Positions 39,119 through 48,106 of a stretch of DNA of 52,123 nucleotides are shown here, one piece after another (the stretch's first letter is position 1; each line of letters begins with the position of its first letter). Made by a program: the position numbers and the translations under genes. The stretch spans positions 1 to 52,123 of the forward strand of contig CAWFKS010000003.1 in NCBI GenBank assembly GCA_963816435.1, read 5' to 3'. The notes below the pieces were generated by a model. That model had not been told where the DNA came from and did no database searches. It was given only the letters and a program-made list of their open reading frames with translations. This DNA is from CAWFKS01 sp963816435 (GTDB taxonomy: Bacteria > Pseudomonadota > Alphaproteobacteria > Rhizobiales > Rhizobiaceae).

Positions 39119-40093
39119 ATGTATAGCGAAGCCGTTTCCATCTTCCGCGCCGAAACCACGCCGCTCACGCTGACGCTGCTGGTCTTTCCCGGCTCCTCGA
39201 TCATGTGCGTGGCCTCGGCCGTCGATCCGCTGCGAGCGGCGAACCGCGTCTGCGGCCGCACGGTGTTCGACTGGAAGATCGTCTCGGCCGACGGCGGCTC
39301 GCCGGTCACGACCTCCGGACTTCCGGTGGCCGCATCGCGCTTCGACCCCACGGAAAAGACCGACGTATTGGTCGCGATCGGCGGGTTCGGCACGCGAGGT
39401 GAAACGGCGCCGTCGCTGGTGGCGGGTTTTCGCCGCGCTGCCCGCAACGCTCGCGCCGTCGGCGGCATCGAAGCCGGCACCTGGCTGCTCGGCCGTGGCG
39501 GCCTGCTGGAGGGCCGCGCCGCCACCACGCATTGGGAGGATCTGGAGGATTTCTCCACGAGCTTTCCCGGCTGCGAGGTCAGGCCCGACCGCTACGTCAT
39601 CGACGGCCCGGTCTTCACCGCCGGCGGCGCGTCGCCGACATTCGACCTGATGCTGCACCTGGTGCGCGCCCGGCTCGGCATGGCGGTGGCGCTCGATGTC
39701 GCGAGCGTCTTCATCTACGACCAGACGCGCGCTGCGACCGACGCGCAGCCACTGGTTTCGCTCGGCCGGCTCGACGGCTACGACCCGCGGCTCGCCCAGG
39801 CGATCCGGCTGATGGAGAGCCATGTCGACCGGCCGCTGACGGTCGGCGCAATCGCCAGACGCACCGGCGTCACCGCCCGGACTCTCGAAAAGACCTTTTC
39901 GGCCGCGATCGGCGAGACGCCCGGCGCCTACTATCTCAGGCTGCGCCTCAATGCGGCGCGCCGGCTGGTGCTTGATACCGCCGAACCGATGGCAGACATC
40001 GCGGGGCGCACGGGGTTTTCCAGCGCGGCCGCCTTCTCGCGTGCGTTTTCCAGGGCGTTCGGCAGGGCGCCGATGAGGATGCGACGGGGCTGA
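39119..40093 (+). CDS. GlxA-family AraC-type regulator (CdhR-like)
   Basis: 324 residues. N-terminal DJ-1/PfpI-like domain (LTLLVFPGSSIMCVASAVDP; GGIEAGTWLLGRGGLLEGR; with Glu in place of the usual nucleophile Cys) and C-terminal AraC double helix-turn-helix (VGAIARRTGVTARTLEKTFS; MADIAGRTGFSSAAAFSRAF). Resembles CdhR, the carnitine-responsive activator of Pseudomonas. Divergent from the BKACE gene, 79 bases between starts. GTG 39086 would add 11 residues. No clear operator seen. Confidence 0.88.
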   Translation: MYSEAVSIFRAETTPLTLTLLVFPGSSIMCVASAVDPLRAANRVCGRTVFDWKIVSADGGSPVTTSGLPVAASRFDPTEKTDVLVAIGGFGTRGETAPSLVAGFRRAARNARAVGGIEAGTWLLGRGGLLEGRAATTHWEDLEDFSTSFPGCEVRPDRYVIDGPVFTAGGASPTFDLMLHLVRARLGMAVALDVASVFIYDQTRAATDAQPLVSLGRLDGYDPRLAQAIRLMESHVDRPLTVGAIARRTGVTARTLEKTFSAAIGETPGAYYLRLRLNAARRLVLDTAEPMADIAGRTGFSSAAAFSRAFSRAFGRAPMRMRRG

Positions 40094-40124
40094 CCAGCGC
40101 TGCGCATTGTCCTCAGGCGGAGGC

Positions 40125-40148
40125 TGGTATATATCGTGGTATATACCA
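40125..40148. promoter_or_regulatory. vapBC operator: palindrome plus upstream half-site
   Basis: Perfect palindrome TGGTATATACCA (40137-40148) and, exactly 12 bases upstream, the half-site TGGTATATA (40125-40133). It lies 15 bases before the vapB ATG. Two phased sites suit autorepression by a VapB dimer or VapBC octamer. Confidence 0.65.
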
Positions 40149-40162
40149 ATCTGGAGTCGATC

Positions 40163-40423
40163 ATGGGCGCAACGGCAAAACTGTTCAGGAACGGACGGAG
40201 CCAAGCGGTCCGGCTACCCGCCGATTTTCGTTTCGAAGGAACGGAGGTCGATATTCGGAGGGACCCCGAAACGGGCGACGTGATCCTGTCTCAGCGGAAA
40301 GGGGAAGTCGCGGACTGGGCCGAATTCTTCCGCCTGCGCGACGGGATTTCGCAAGAAGAGCTGGAAGGATTTCTCGACGACCGTGATCAGGGTGGGCAGT
40401 CGCGCGACGATCCGCTGGCATGA
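40163..40423 (+). CDS. vapB: VapB-type antitoxin (AbrB/SpoVT fold)
   Basis: 86 residues from ATG 40163, ribosome site GGAG. AKLFRNGRSQAVRLPADFRF is the standard swapped-hairpin AbrB N-terminus, and VDIRRDPETGDVILSQR completes it. The acidic C-terminus (LEGFLDDRDQGGQSRDDPLA) should bind the toxin. Stop overlaps vapC by ATGA. Confidence 0.9.
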   Translation: MGATAKLFRNGRSQAVRLPADFRFEGTEVDIRRDPETGDVILSQRKGEVADWAEFFRLRDGISQEELEGFLDDRDQGGQSRDDPLA

Positions 40424-40854
40424 ACGCCCTCCGTTTCATGCTCGACACGAACATCGTCAGTGCGTTCATGCATGCCCGGAGCGCGGAACTGGACCGGCGG
40501 ATTTCAGCGTCAGGGAAAAACGAGCTCTGCATGTCGGCCGTCAGCTATGGCGAGATTCGCTACGGCCTGAGCATGAAGCCAGAAGCCGTTCGGCTCGCAG
40601 CCGCAGCGCGGGTTCTGTTCTCCATGGTAGATGTCCTTCCGTGGACGGCCGAGACCGCGCAGTCCTATGGTGAATTGCGAGCCGAGATGCGTCGCGGGGG
40701 CGTTTCTCTTCAGCCCCTCGACATGCTGATCGCCGCTCAAGCTCTGGAAGCCGGCGCGACGCTGGTCAGCAACGACGGCGCGTTTCGCCACGTTCCCGGA
40801 CTGGAGGTCGTCGACTGGACCGCTGAAGAGCCCGGCCGGGAAGAGCCGCGCTAG
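40420..40854 (+). CDS. vapC: VapC-type PIN-domain ribonuclease toxin
   Basis: 144 residues. PIN acidic residues are in place: FMLDTNIVSAF (first Asp), SAVSYGEIRYG (Glu), LQPLDMLIAAQALEAGATLV (Asp) and SNDGAFRHVPGLEVVDW (final Asp). VapC toxins cut tRNA or rRNA. Ends one base before the convergent pcaF stop. Confidence 0.92.
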   Translation: MNALRFMLDTNIVSAFMHARSAELDRRISASGKNELCMSAVSYGEIRYGLSMKPEAVRLAAAARVLFSMVDVLPWTAETAQSYGELRAEMRRGGVSLQPLDMLIAAQALEAGATLVSNDGAFRHVPGLEVVDWTAEEPGREEPR

Positions 40855-40855
40855 C

Positions 40856-42064
<1,209 letters not shown>

Positions 42065-42065
42065 C

Positions 42066-42738
42066 TCAAACCTCCGGTACGACAAGATCCCCGACGTCGC
42101 CTTCGACGACGAGGGTCGGCTTCGGTCAACGCCTGCAATTCGTCAAGGCTCATTTGCGGCAGCTTCTCGCGCAGCACGAAATGTCCGTCGACCACGTCGA
42201 CCACCGCCAGGCTGGTGTAGACACGGGTGACGCAGCCGACGCCGGTGAGCGGCAGGCTGCACCTTTTCACCAGCTTCGGCTTGCCGTCCTTGGTGACGTG
42301 GTCGGTGATGACGGCGACGCGCTTGGCGCCGTGCACCAGGTCCATGGCGCCGCCGACCGCCGGCACCGATTTCGGCCCCGTGCTCCAGTTGGCGAGATCG
42401 CCGTTCTCCGCCACCTCGTAGGCGCCGAGGATCGCCACGTCGAGATGTCCGCCGCGCACCATCGCGAAGGAATCGGCGTGGTGGAAGAAGGCCGCGCCCG
42501 GCTTCAGCGTCACCGCCTTCTTGCCCGCGTTGATCAGGTCCCAGTCCTCCTGCCCGGCCGGCGGCGCCTCGCCGAAATCGAGGATGCCGTTCTCGGTGTG
42601 GTAGATGACCTCGCGCCCCTCGGGCTTGAACTTGGCCACCATCTCGGGAAAGCCGATGCCGAGATTGACGTAGGAGCCGTCCTCGATGTCCTGGGCGGCG
42701 CGCCAGGCGATCTGCGCGTTGGTCAGCTTGGCCACCAT
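42066..42738 (-). CDS. pcaJ: 3-oxoadipate CoA-transferase subunit B, one frameshift near the end
   Basis: Transfers CoA from succinyl-CoA to 3-oxoadipate with PcaI. ATG 42738 shares a base with the pcaI stop. Marks: DGSYVNLGIGFPEMVAKF, YHTENGILDFGEAP with the catalytic Glu, GGHLDVAILGAYEV, VGGAMDLVHGAKRV, CVTRVYTSLAVVDV. An extra C near 42110 breaks the last 15 residues; corrected they read ADLVVEGDVGDLVVPEV, stopping at 42066-42068. About 223 residues. Alternative substrate acetoacetate cannot be excluded by sequence alone. Confidence 0.92.
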
Positions 42739-43454
42739 CACTCCGCTCCCTCGCGCAGCAGCGCTTCTTCCTGTTTGGGATCGGCGACCTCGACGATGCG
42801 GTCGACGAAAATGCCGGGCGTGATCACGTGCTCGGGGTCGATGCCGCCGGGCTCGACCACACGCCGCGCCTGCACGATCGTGGTCGCGGCCGCCATCGCC
42901 ATCAGCGGGGCGAAGTTGCGGGCCGCCTTGTTGTAGGTGAGGTTGCCCTTGGTGTCGGCGACTTCCGCCTTGATGATGGCGACATCCGCCTTCAGCCAGC
43001 GCTCCTGAACGTAGTGGCCGCCGTCGAACTCCGCGACCGGCTTGCCCTCGGCGAGCTGCGTGCCGTAGCTGGTCGGCGTGTAGAAGGCGGGAATGCCCGC
43101 ACCGCCGGCGCGGATGCGCTCGGCGAGCGTCCCCTGCGGCACGAGTTCCAGCTCGATCTTGCCCGCGAGATAGCGCTCGGTGAACGCCTTGGGATCGGAA
43201 GAGCGCGGAAACGAGCACACCATCTTGGCGACCATGCCGGCATAGATCATCGCGGCGATGCCGACCGCACCGTTGCCGGCATTGTTGTTGATGACGGTGA
43301 GCGATCCCGGCGAGCCGGTTTCCTTGTACCGCGCGATCAGCGTGTCGATAAGCTCGATCGGGGCGCCCGCTCCGCCGAAACCGCCGATCATGACGGACGC
43401 GCCGTCCTCGATGTCGGCAAGCGCCTCATCGATGTTCGGGTAGACCTTCTGCAT
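42738..43454 (-). CDS. pcaI: 3-oxoadipate CoA-transferase subunit A
   Basis: 238 residues, intact. Family I CoA-transferase alpha subunit: EDGASVMIGGFGGAGAPIEL, NNNAGNGAVGIAAM, ERIRAGGAGIPAFYTPTSYG, KADVAIIKAEVADTKGNLTY and PGIFVDRIVEV. First gene of the pcaIJF operon, divergent from pcaR, whose probable operator lies 19 bases before the pcaI start. Confidence 0.93.
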   Translation of the reverse strand: MQKVYPNIDEALADIEDGASVMIGGFGGAGAPIELIDTLIARYKETGSPGSLTVINNNAGNGAVGIAAMIYAGMVAKMVCSFPRSSDPKAFTERYLAGKIELELVPQGTLAERIRAGGAGIPAFYTPTSYGTQLAEGKPVAEFDGGHYVQERWLKADVAIIKAEVADTKGNLTYNKAARNFAPLMAMAAATTIVQARRVVEPGGIDPEHVITPGIFVDRIVEVADPKQEEALLREGAE

Positions 43455-43472
43455 GGCAGTTCCCGTCGAAAA

Positions 43473-43487
43473 GTTCGCATTGCGAAC
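43473..43487. promoter_or_regulatory. Perfect palindrome, probable PcaR (IclR-family) operator
   Basis: GTTCGCA-T-TGCGAAC, seven-base arms around one base, in the 60-base divergent gap between pcaI and pcaR. It resembles the GTTCG...CGAAC arms known for PcaU/PobR/PcaR-type IclR regulators. Confidence 0.7.
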
Positions 43488-43514
43488 AATTGTTTTGTAT
43501 GTGATATTTTCTAG

Positions 43515-44309
43515 ATGAGCGAAATGACCGAGTCAATCACGGGGGAAGCGCCGCCGCGCGATGCCGTCGGCTCGCTGGCGCGTGGCCTGTCGGTCATGGA
43601 AATCCTCGCCCGCCATCCCGGCGGGCTGACTCTGACGGAGATGGCGGAGGCCGCCGACCTCACCCGCGCGGGAGCGCGGCGTTTCCTTCTGACACTCGTG
43701 GCGAGCGGCTATGCGCGTCAGGAAGGAAGACGCTTCCTGCTGACCACGCGGCTGTTGTCCGTCGCACGAAGCTGGCTGTCCGGCTCGTCGCTCTGGACCT
43801 TCGCCGAGCCCTTCATGCGGGAAGTGGCGACCGCGCTCGACGAATCCTGCTCCGCAGCGATCCTCGCCGACGAGGACGTCGTCTATGTCGCGCGCGTGCC
43901 GGGCGAACGCATCCTGTCGGTGGCGCTGCATGTCGGCACGCGGCTGCCCGCCTATTGCACCTCGATGGGCCGCGTCCTGTTGTCGGCGATGTCCGACGAT
44001 GCGCTCGACGCCTTTCTGGAACGCGCTGCGATCACGCGGCGAACGTCGAAGACGATCACCGATCGCGCGAAGCTCGCCGAGACAATCCACAACGCACGCC
44101 GCGACGGCTATGCGCTGGTCGACGAGGAACTGGAGATCGGCCTGCGCTCGCTGGCCGTGCCGATCCGCGACCGGACCGGCGCGATCGTCGCCGCCATCAA
44201 CGTGCCGGCGCAGTCGGCACGCCATTCGGTAGCGTCGATGAAGCGGGATTTCCTGCCGGTGCTTCGCCAGGCCGCCGGCCGGATCGAGGACTATTTCGCC
44301 ATTCAATAA
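43515..44309 (+). CDS. pcaR: IclR-family regulator of the beta-ketoadipate genes
   Basis: 264 residues. N-terminal winged helix (LARGLSVMEILARHPGGLTL; AEAADLTRAGARRFLLTLVA) and C-terminal IclR effector domain (ADEDVVYVARVPGERILSVA; LPAYCTSMGRVLLSAMSDD; GYALVDEELEIGLRSLAVPI). The PcaR/PobR subgroup carries the same GTRLPAYCTSMG block. Starts 28 bases after the palindromic operator with no ribosome site, so a leaderless message is possible. Confidence 0.9.
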   Translation: MSEMTESITGEAPPRDAVGSLARGLSVMEILARHPGGLTLTEMAEAADLTRAGARRFLLTLVASGYARQEGRRFLLTTRLLSVARSWLSGSSLWTFAEPFMREVATALDESCSAAILADEDVVYVARVPGERILSVALHVGTRLPAYCTSMGRVLLSAMSDDALDAFLERAAITRRTSKTITDRAKLAETIHNARRDGYALVDEELEIGLRSLAVPIRDRTGAIVAAINVPAQSARHSVASMKRDFLPVLRQAAGRIEDYFAIQ

Positions 44310-44330
44310 GGTTGCGCGCGCAGCCTGATT

Positions 44331-44549
44331 TCAGGCGGCGTCTTCGGACTTCGATTTCGTGCCGAGCATCTGACGCATGCGCCGGGCCAACCGCTCCTGC
44401 AGCCGATCGATGCGGGCGCGGCCCACCTCGTCGCTTTCCTCCGCCCCGCCCTCGGGGAGGCCGAAGAGATCATCGACGATGGATTCGCCGTCCCCGGCCG
44501 TGGCCGAGGATGCGCGTTCGTCGAATCGATCGTCGCTGCCGTGAATCAT
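44331..44549 (-). CDS. Small hypothetical acidic/basic protein
   Basis: 72 residues from ATG 44549: acidic N-terminal half (ESIVDDLFGLPEGGAEESDE) and a basic helical end (IDRLQERLARRMRQMLGTKS). No family recognised and the ribosome site is weak (GCGGG). It reads without interruption in the gap between pcaR and xylA, converging on pcaR with 21 bases between stops. May be spurious. Confidence 0.35.
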   Translation of the reverse strand: MIHGSDDRFDERASSATAGDGESIVDDLFGLPEGGAEESDEVGRARIDRLQERLARRMRQMLGTKSKSEDAA

Positions 44550-44612
44550 GCCCGCGACAATAGCAGACCGATCCTGACAGGAAGAAGGCACAGGCATGAA
44601 GCTTTGACGACA

Positions 44613-44640
44613 GCGAAGGGGCAATTCTTGCTCCCCTCGC
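44613..44640 (-). terminator. Hairpin downstream of xylA
   Basis: GCGA-A-GGGG-CAA pairs with TTG-CT-CCCC-TCGC around TTC. It lies about 35 bases past the xylA stop on the minus strand. There is no U-run. Confidence 0.35.
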
Positions 44641-44674
44641 CCGACTGCGCAAAAATCCGGTGCCGGAGCGCCGA

Positions 44675-45994
44675 TCAGACGTAGCGGTTGACGACGTTCT
44701 CCAGATATTCCTGCCGCCCGGAGCGAGGCTCCGGCCTGATGTCGTTCTTCTCGACATAGGCCGCGATTTCCTCGAGCGAGGAACCGCCCGACAACATCTT
44801 CTGAGCCTGCTCGCCCTTCCAGCCGGCATAACGCTCCTCGACGAAGTCGGACAGCACGCCGTCCTCCACCATCTTCGCAGCCGCTTTCAGTCCGCGTGCG
44901 CAAACGTCCATGCCGCCGATATGGGCATAGAGCAGATCCTCCGGATCGAGCGACTGGCGCCGCAGCTTGGCGTCGAAATTGGTGCCGCCGGTTTTGAAGC
45001 CGCCCGCCTTGAGGATGTAGTAGTAGGCGAGCGCCACCTCCGGCACGTTGTTGGGAAACTGGTCGGTGTCCCAGCCGGACTGGTAGTCGTTCCGGTTCAT
45101 GTCGATCGAGCCGAAGATGCCGAGCGCGGTGGCCATCGCCAGCTCATGCTCGAACGAATGGCCGGCGAGAATCGCGTGGCCCTGCTCGATATTGACCCTG
45201 ACCTCGTTCTCCAGCCCGTGCCGCTTGAGGAAGCCGTAGACCGTGGCGACGTCGTAGTCGTACTGGTGCTTGGTCGGCTCCTGCGGCTTCGGCTCGATCA
45301 GGATCGTGCCCTTGAAGCCTATTTTGTGCTTGTACTCGACGACCATGTTGAGGAAGCGGCCGAGCTGCGCGTCCTCGCGGCCGATGTCGGTGTTGAGCAG
45401 CGTCTCGTAGCCCTCGCGTCCGCCCCACAAAACGTAGTTGTGGCCGCCGAGCCTGTGGGTGGCGTCGATGCAGGTCTTCACCGTGGCTGCCGCGAACGCG
45501 AACACGTCCGGGTCGGGATTCGTCGCCGCACCCGACATGTAGCGGCGGTTGGAGAACAGATTGGCCGTACCCCACAACAGCCCGACGCCCGTCGCCTCCA
45601 TCTTCTGCCCGAAATAGTCGACGATCTCGTCGAGGTTCCGGGTGTTCTCGGCGAAGCTGTCGCCCTCTGGTCGCACGTCCTGATCGTGGAAGCAGAAGAA
45701 CGGCACGCCGAGCGCGGAAAACATCTCGAAGGCGACGTCGGCCTTGAGCTTGGCGAGCTTCATCGTGTCGCCGGGGAACCATGGCCGCTTGAACGTGTCG
45801 CCGCCGAACGGATCGGTGCCGGGCCACACGAAGGAATGCCAGTAGGCGACGGCGAAGCGCAGGTGTTCCTCCAGCCGCTTGCCCATCACCTTCTCGTCGG
45901 GATCGTAGTGGTGGAAGGCCAGCGGATTGGTCGAATCCGGCCCCTCGTACCTGATCTTGTCGACGTCGCCGAAGAAACCGGTGCTCACGATCAT
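44675..45994 (-). CDS. xylA: Xylose isomerase
   Basis: Converts D-xylose to D-xylulose in the cytosol with two divalent metals. 439 residues from ATG 45994, ribosome site AAGGAG. Long (class II) xylose isomerase: YWHSFVWPGTDPFGG, FFCFHDQDVRPEG (catalytic His and Asp), YVLWGGREGYETLLNTD (metal Glu), ILIEPKPQEPTKHQYDYD, VNIEQGHAILAGHSFEHE, GSIDMNRNDYQSGWDTDQFP and NFDAKLRRQS. Separated from xylB by an oppositely oriented small gene. Confidence 0.96.
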   Translation of the reverse strand: MIVSTGFFGDVDKIRYEGPDSTNPLAFHHYDPDEKVMGKRLEEHLRFAVAYWHSFVWPGTDPFGGDTFKRPWFPGDTMKLAKLKADVAFEMFSALGVPFFCFHDQDVRPEGDSFAENTRNLDEIVDYFGQKMEATGVGLLWGTANLFSNRRYMSGAATNPDPDVFAFAAATVKTCIDATHRLGGHNYVLWGGREGYETLLNTDIGREDAQLGRFLNMVVEYKHKIGFKGTILIEPKPQEPTKHQYDYDVATVYGFLKRHGLENEVRVNIEQGHAILAGHSFEHELAMATALGIFGSIDMNRNDYQSGWDTDQFPNNVPEVALAYYYILKAGGFKTGGTNFDAKLRRQSLDPEDLLYAHIGGMDVCARGLKAAAKMVEDGVLSDFVEERYAGWKGEQAQKMLSGGSSLEEIAAYVEKNDIRPEPRSGRQEYLENVVNRYV

Positions 45995-46035
45995 CGCTCC
46001 TTTTGCGCTGAGTGGATGCTTGCGGCCGCGCGGGC

Positions 46036-46052
46036 ATTACCTGGCGGGTAAT
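46036..46052. promoter_or_regulatory. Inverted repeat between xylA and the SnoaL-like gene
   Basis: ATTACC-TGGCG-GGTAAT, perfect six-base arms with a five-base spacer, 42 bases before the xylA start and 65 before the divergent gene. Possible binding site for a local sugar regulator, which is not in the window. Confidence 0.45.
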
Positions 46053-46116
46053 TGGATGCGGCACGCCGATGCGCGACAGATGAGGCGCAGACAGTTGTTC
46101 CCACAGGAGAAAGAAA

Positions 46117-46479
46117 ATGTCCGACCTGAACCAGATCGCCCGAAACTACATCGCGGCCTGGAACGAAACCGACCCAGTCCGTCGCCAGGCCGCCCTGGCG
46201 GCGGCGTTCACCGCCGATGCCACCTATCGCGACCCGTTGATGCAGGCCGAAGGCCAGGACGGCATTGCCGCGCTCATCGATGGGGTCCAGCAGCGCTTTG
46301 CCGGCTGCCGCTTCGTCCTCAAGGGCGAGCCCGACGGGTTTGCCGACTGCATCCGCTTTTCCTGGGGGCTCGGTCCGGACGGCGCGGAGTCCATCGTCGA
46401 CGGCACTGACGTCGCCACGATCGAGGGCGGCCGACTGAAGACGGTCACCGGCTTCCTCGACAAGGTGCCGGCTCACTAG
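46117..46479 (+). CDS. SnoaL/NTF2-like small protein
   Basis: 120 residues, ribosome site AGGAGAAAG. The cone-shaped NTF2 fold is suggested by IARNYIAAWNETDPVRRQAA, TADATYRDPLMQAEGQDGIA and FCFSWGL-like FADCIRFSWGLGPDG, ending VTGFLDKVPAH. Family members are isomerases, hydrolases or binding proteins, so no function is assigned. Runs opposite to xylA and xylB and lies exactly between them. Confidence 0.82.
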   Translation: MSDLNQIARNYIAAWNETDPVRRQAALAAAFTADATYRDPLMQAEGQDGIAALIDGVQQRFAGCRFVLKGEPDGFADCIRFSWGLGPDGAESIVDGTDVATIEGGRLKTVTGFLDKVPAH

Positions 46480-46502
46480 GTGGCTACGGGGGGCGCGCGA
46501 CA

Positions 46503-47957
46503 TCACGCCGTCGCTCCCCGTATCGCCGGATAAAGCGCGTGATAGCGGCGGTACGCCTCCTCGTAGGGGCCGGCGAGTCTTGTGTCGGGTTCGATTGTCT
46601 CGGCAGTCGCGGGCGCGGTGCAGACCGCAAGCGGATCCGCGCTTTCCGCCGCGATCATCCCCAGCCGGGCTGCTCCGAACGCGGCGCCGAAATCGCCGTC
46701 GGTCGGCAGGGCCACGGGAATGCCGAGCGCCGTCGCAACCGACTTCAGCCAATAGCGGGAGCGGGAGCCGCCGCCGATCGCGGTCACACGCGACAGTTCG
46801 GTGCCGGCTTCCCTCAACGCCTCCAGGCAATCGCGGAACGCAAAGGACACGCCCTCCAGCACGGCCTGTGTCAGCGCGGCGCGTCCGTTCTGGTGCGACA
46901 GGCCCGCGAAGACACCGCGGATTTCGGCATCGTTGTGCGGGGTACGCTCGCCCGACAGATAGGGCAGGAACGTGACGCCAGACGGCGCCTTCAGCTCCTC
47001 GCCGAGTTCGGCGGTGAGCTCGCCTGCGTCCTTGCCGGTGATCCCTTCCAGCCAGTTGAGCGAGTCCGTGGCCGACAGGATGACCCCCATCTGGTGCCAG
47101 GCGTTCGGCAGCGCGTGACAGAACGTGTGGACGGCCGATTCCGGGTTCGGCAGGTAGGCATCGTTGGCCGCGAACAGCACGCCCGACGTGCCGATCGACA
47201 CGAAGGCCGCGCCGTTGTGGACGGCGCCCATGCCGCAGGCCGAGGCCGCGTTGTCGCCCGCACCGCCGGCAATCACCACGTCGCCGCCCATGCCCCATTC
47301 GGCGGCGAGTTCGCGCTTCAGCGTGCCGGCCGGCTGGGTGCCCTCGACGAGCGCCGGCATGTGGCTTTCGTCGAGTTCGGTGGCCGAAAGCAGCTCGTCC
47401 GACCAGGCGCGCTTCGCCACGTCGAGCCAGGCCGTGCCGGCCGAATCCGACATCTCCGAAATCTTCTCGCCCGACAGCCAGAACCGCAGATAGTCCTTGG
47501 GCAGCAGCACCGTCGCGACGCGCGAAAACACGTCCGGCTCGTTGGCCTTCACCCACACCAGCTTCGGCGCGGTGAAACCGGGAAACACGATGTTGCCGGT
47601 GATCCTGCGAAACCGCGGATCGGCGTCGAGCGCGGCGGCCTCGCGCCAGCTCCGTGTGTCGTTCCACAGGATGCAGGGTCTCAGCACCTCGTCCGAGGCA
47701 TCGAGCAGCGTGGCGCCGTGCATCTGGCCGGAAAGCCCGATGCCCTTCACCGCCGACAGCTCGGCCGCATGCCTGTTCTTGAGCTGGCCGACCGCGTCCT
47801 TCGTCGCCCTGATCCAGTCGGCGGGGTCCTGCTCGGACCAGCCGCGCTCGGGCCGCGACACGTCGAGATCGCCTGTCGCCGAGCCGACCACGCGCTGGTC
47901 GGCGTCGATCAGCAGTGCCTTGACGCCGGACGTGCCGAGATCGAGCCCGAGATACAT
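46503..47957 (-). CDS. xylB: Xylulokinase
   Basis: Phosphorylates D-xylulose to xylulose 5-phosphate. 484 residues, ribosome site GAGGAAAAGG. FGGY family: MYLGLDLGTSGVKALLIDAD (phosphate 1), VKGIGLSGQMHGATLLD, ILWNDTRSWREAAAL, GGAGDNAASACGMGAVHNGA, FLPYLSGERTPHND and TAIGGGSRSRYWLKSVATAL. Ends 23 bases from the convergent SnoaL-like gene. Confidence 0.96.
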   Translation of the reverse strand: MYLGLDLGTSGVKALLIDADQRVVGSATGDLDVSRPERGWSEQDPADWIRATKDAVGQLKNRHAAELSAVKGIGLSGQMHGATLLDASDEVLRPCILWNDTRSWREAAALDADPRFRRITGNIVFPGFTAPKLVWVKANEPDVFSRVATVLLPKDYLRFWLSGEKISEMSDSAGTAWLDVAKRAWSDELLSATELDESHMPALVEGTQPAGTLKRELAAEWGMGGDVVIAGGAGDNAASACGMGAVHNGAAFVSIGTSGVLFAANDAYLPNPESAVHTFCHALPNAWHQMGVILSATDSLNWLEGITGKDAGELTAELGEELKAPSGVTFLPYLSGERTPHNDAEIRGVFAGLSHQNGRAALTQAVLEGVSFAFRDCLEALREAGTELSRVTAIGGGSRSRYWLKSVATALGIPVALPTDGDFGAAFGAARLGMIAAESADPLAVCTAPATAETIEPDTRLAGPYEEAYRRYHALYPAIRGATA

Positions 47958-47977
47958 TCGCCTTTTCCTCCCGGCCG

Positions 47978-48009
47978 CGCATGCTCGCGCCGGCCCGTGG
48001 CGGCATGCG
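47978..48009 (-). promoter_or_regulatory. Hairpin in the xylB leader
   Basis: CGCATGC and GCATGCG form outer arms, CGCC and GGCG inner arms, with a three-base bulge, 20 bases upstream of the xylB start. The remaining 149-base gap to the next gene contains A- and T-runs but no gene. Role unknown. Confidence 0.35.
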
Positions 48010-48106
48010 TGCGCCGCCCTCTCCTTGTCCTGTTCTTAACAAAAAAACGCGCGCTGAGAACGTCCAAAGCGGCTTCGTCGACGATTTTTTTCGAACGTCG
48101 GATTAA

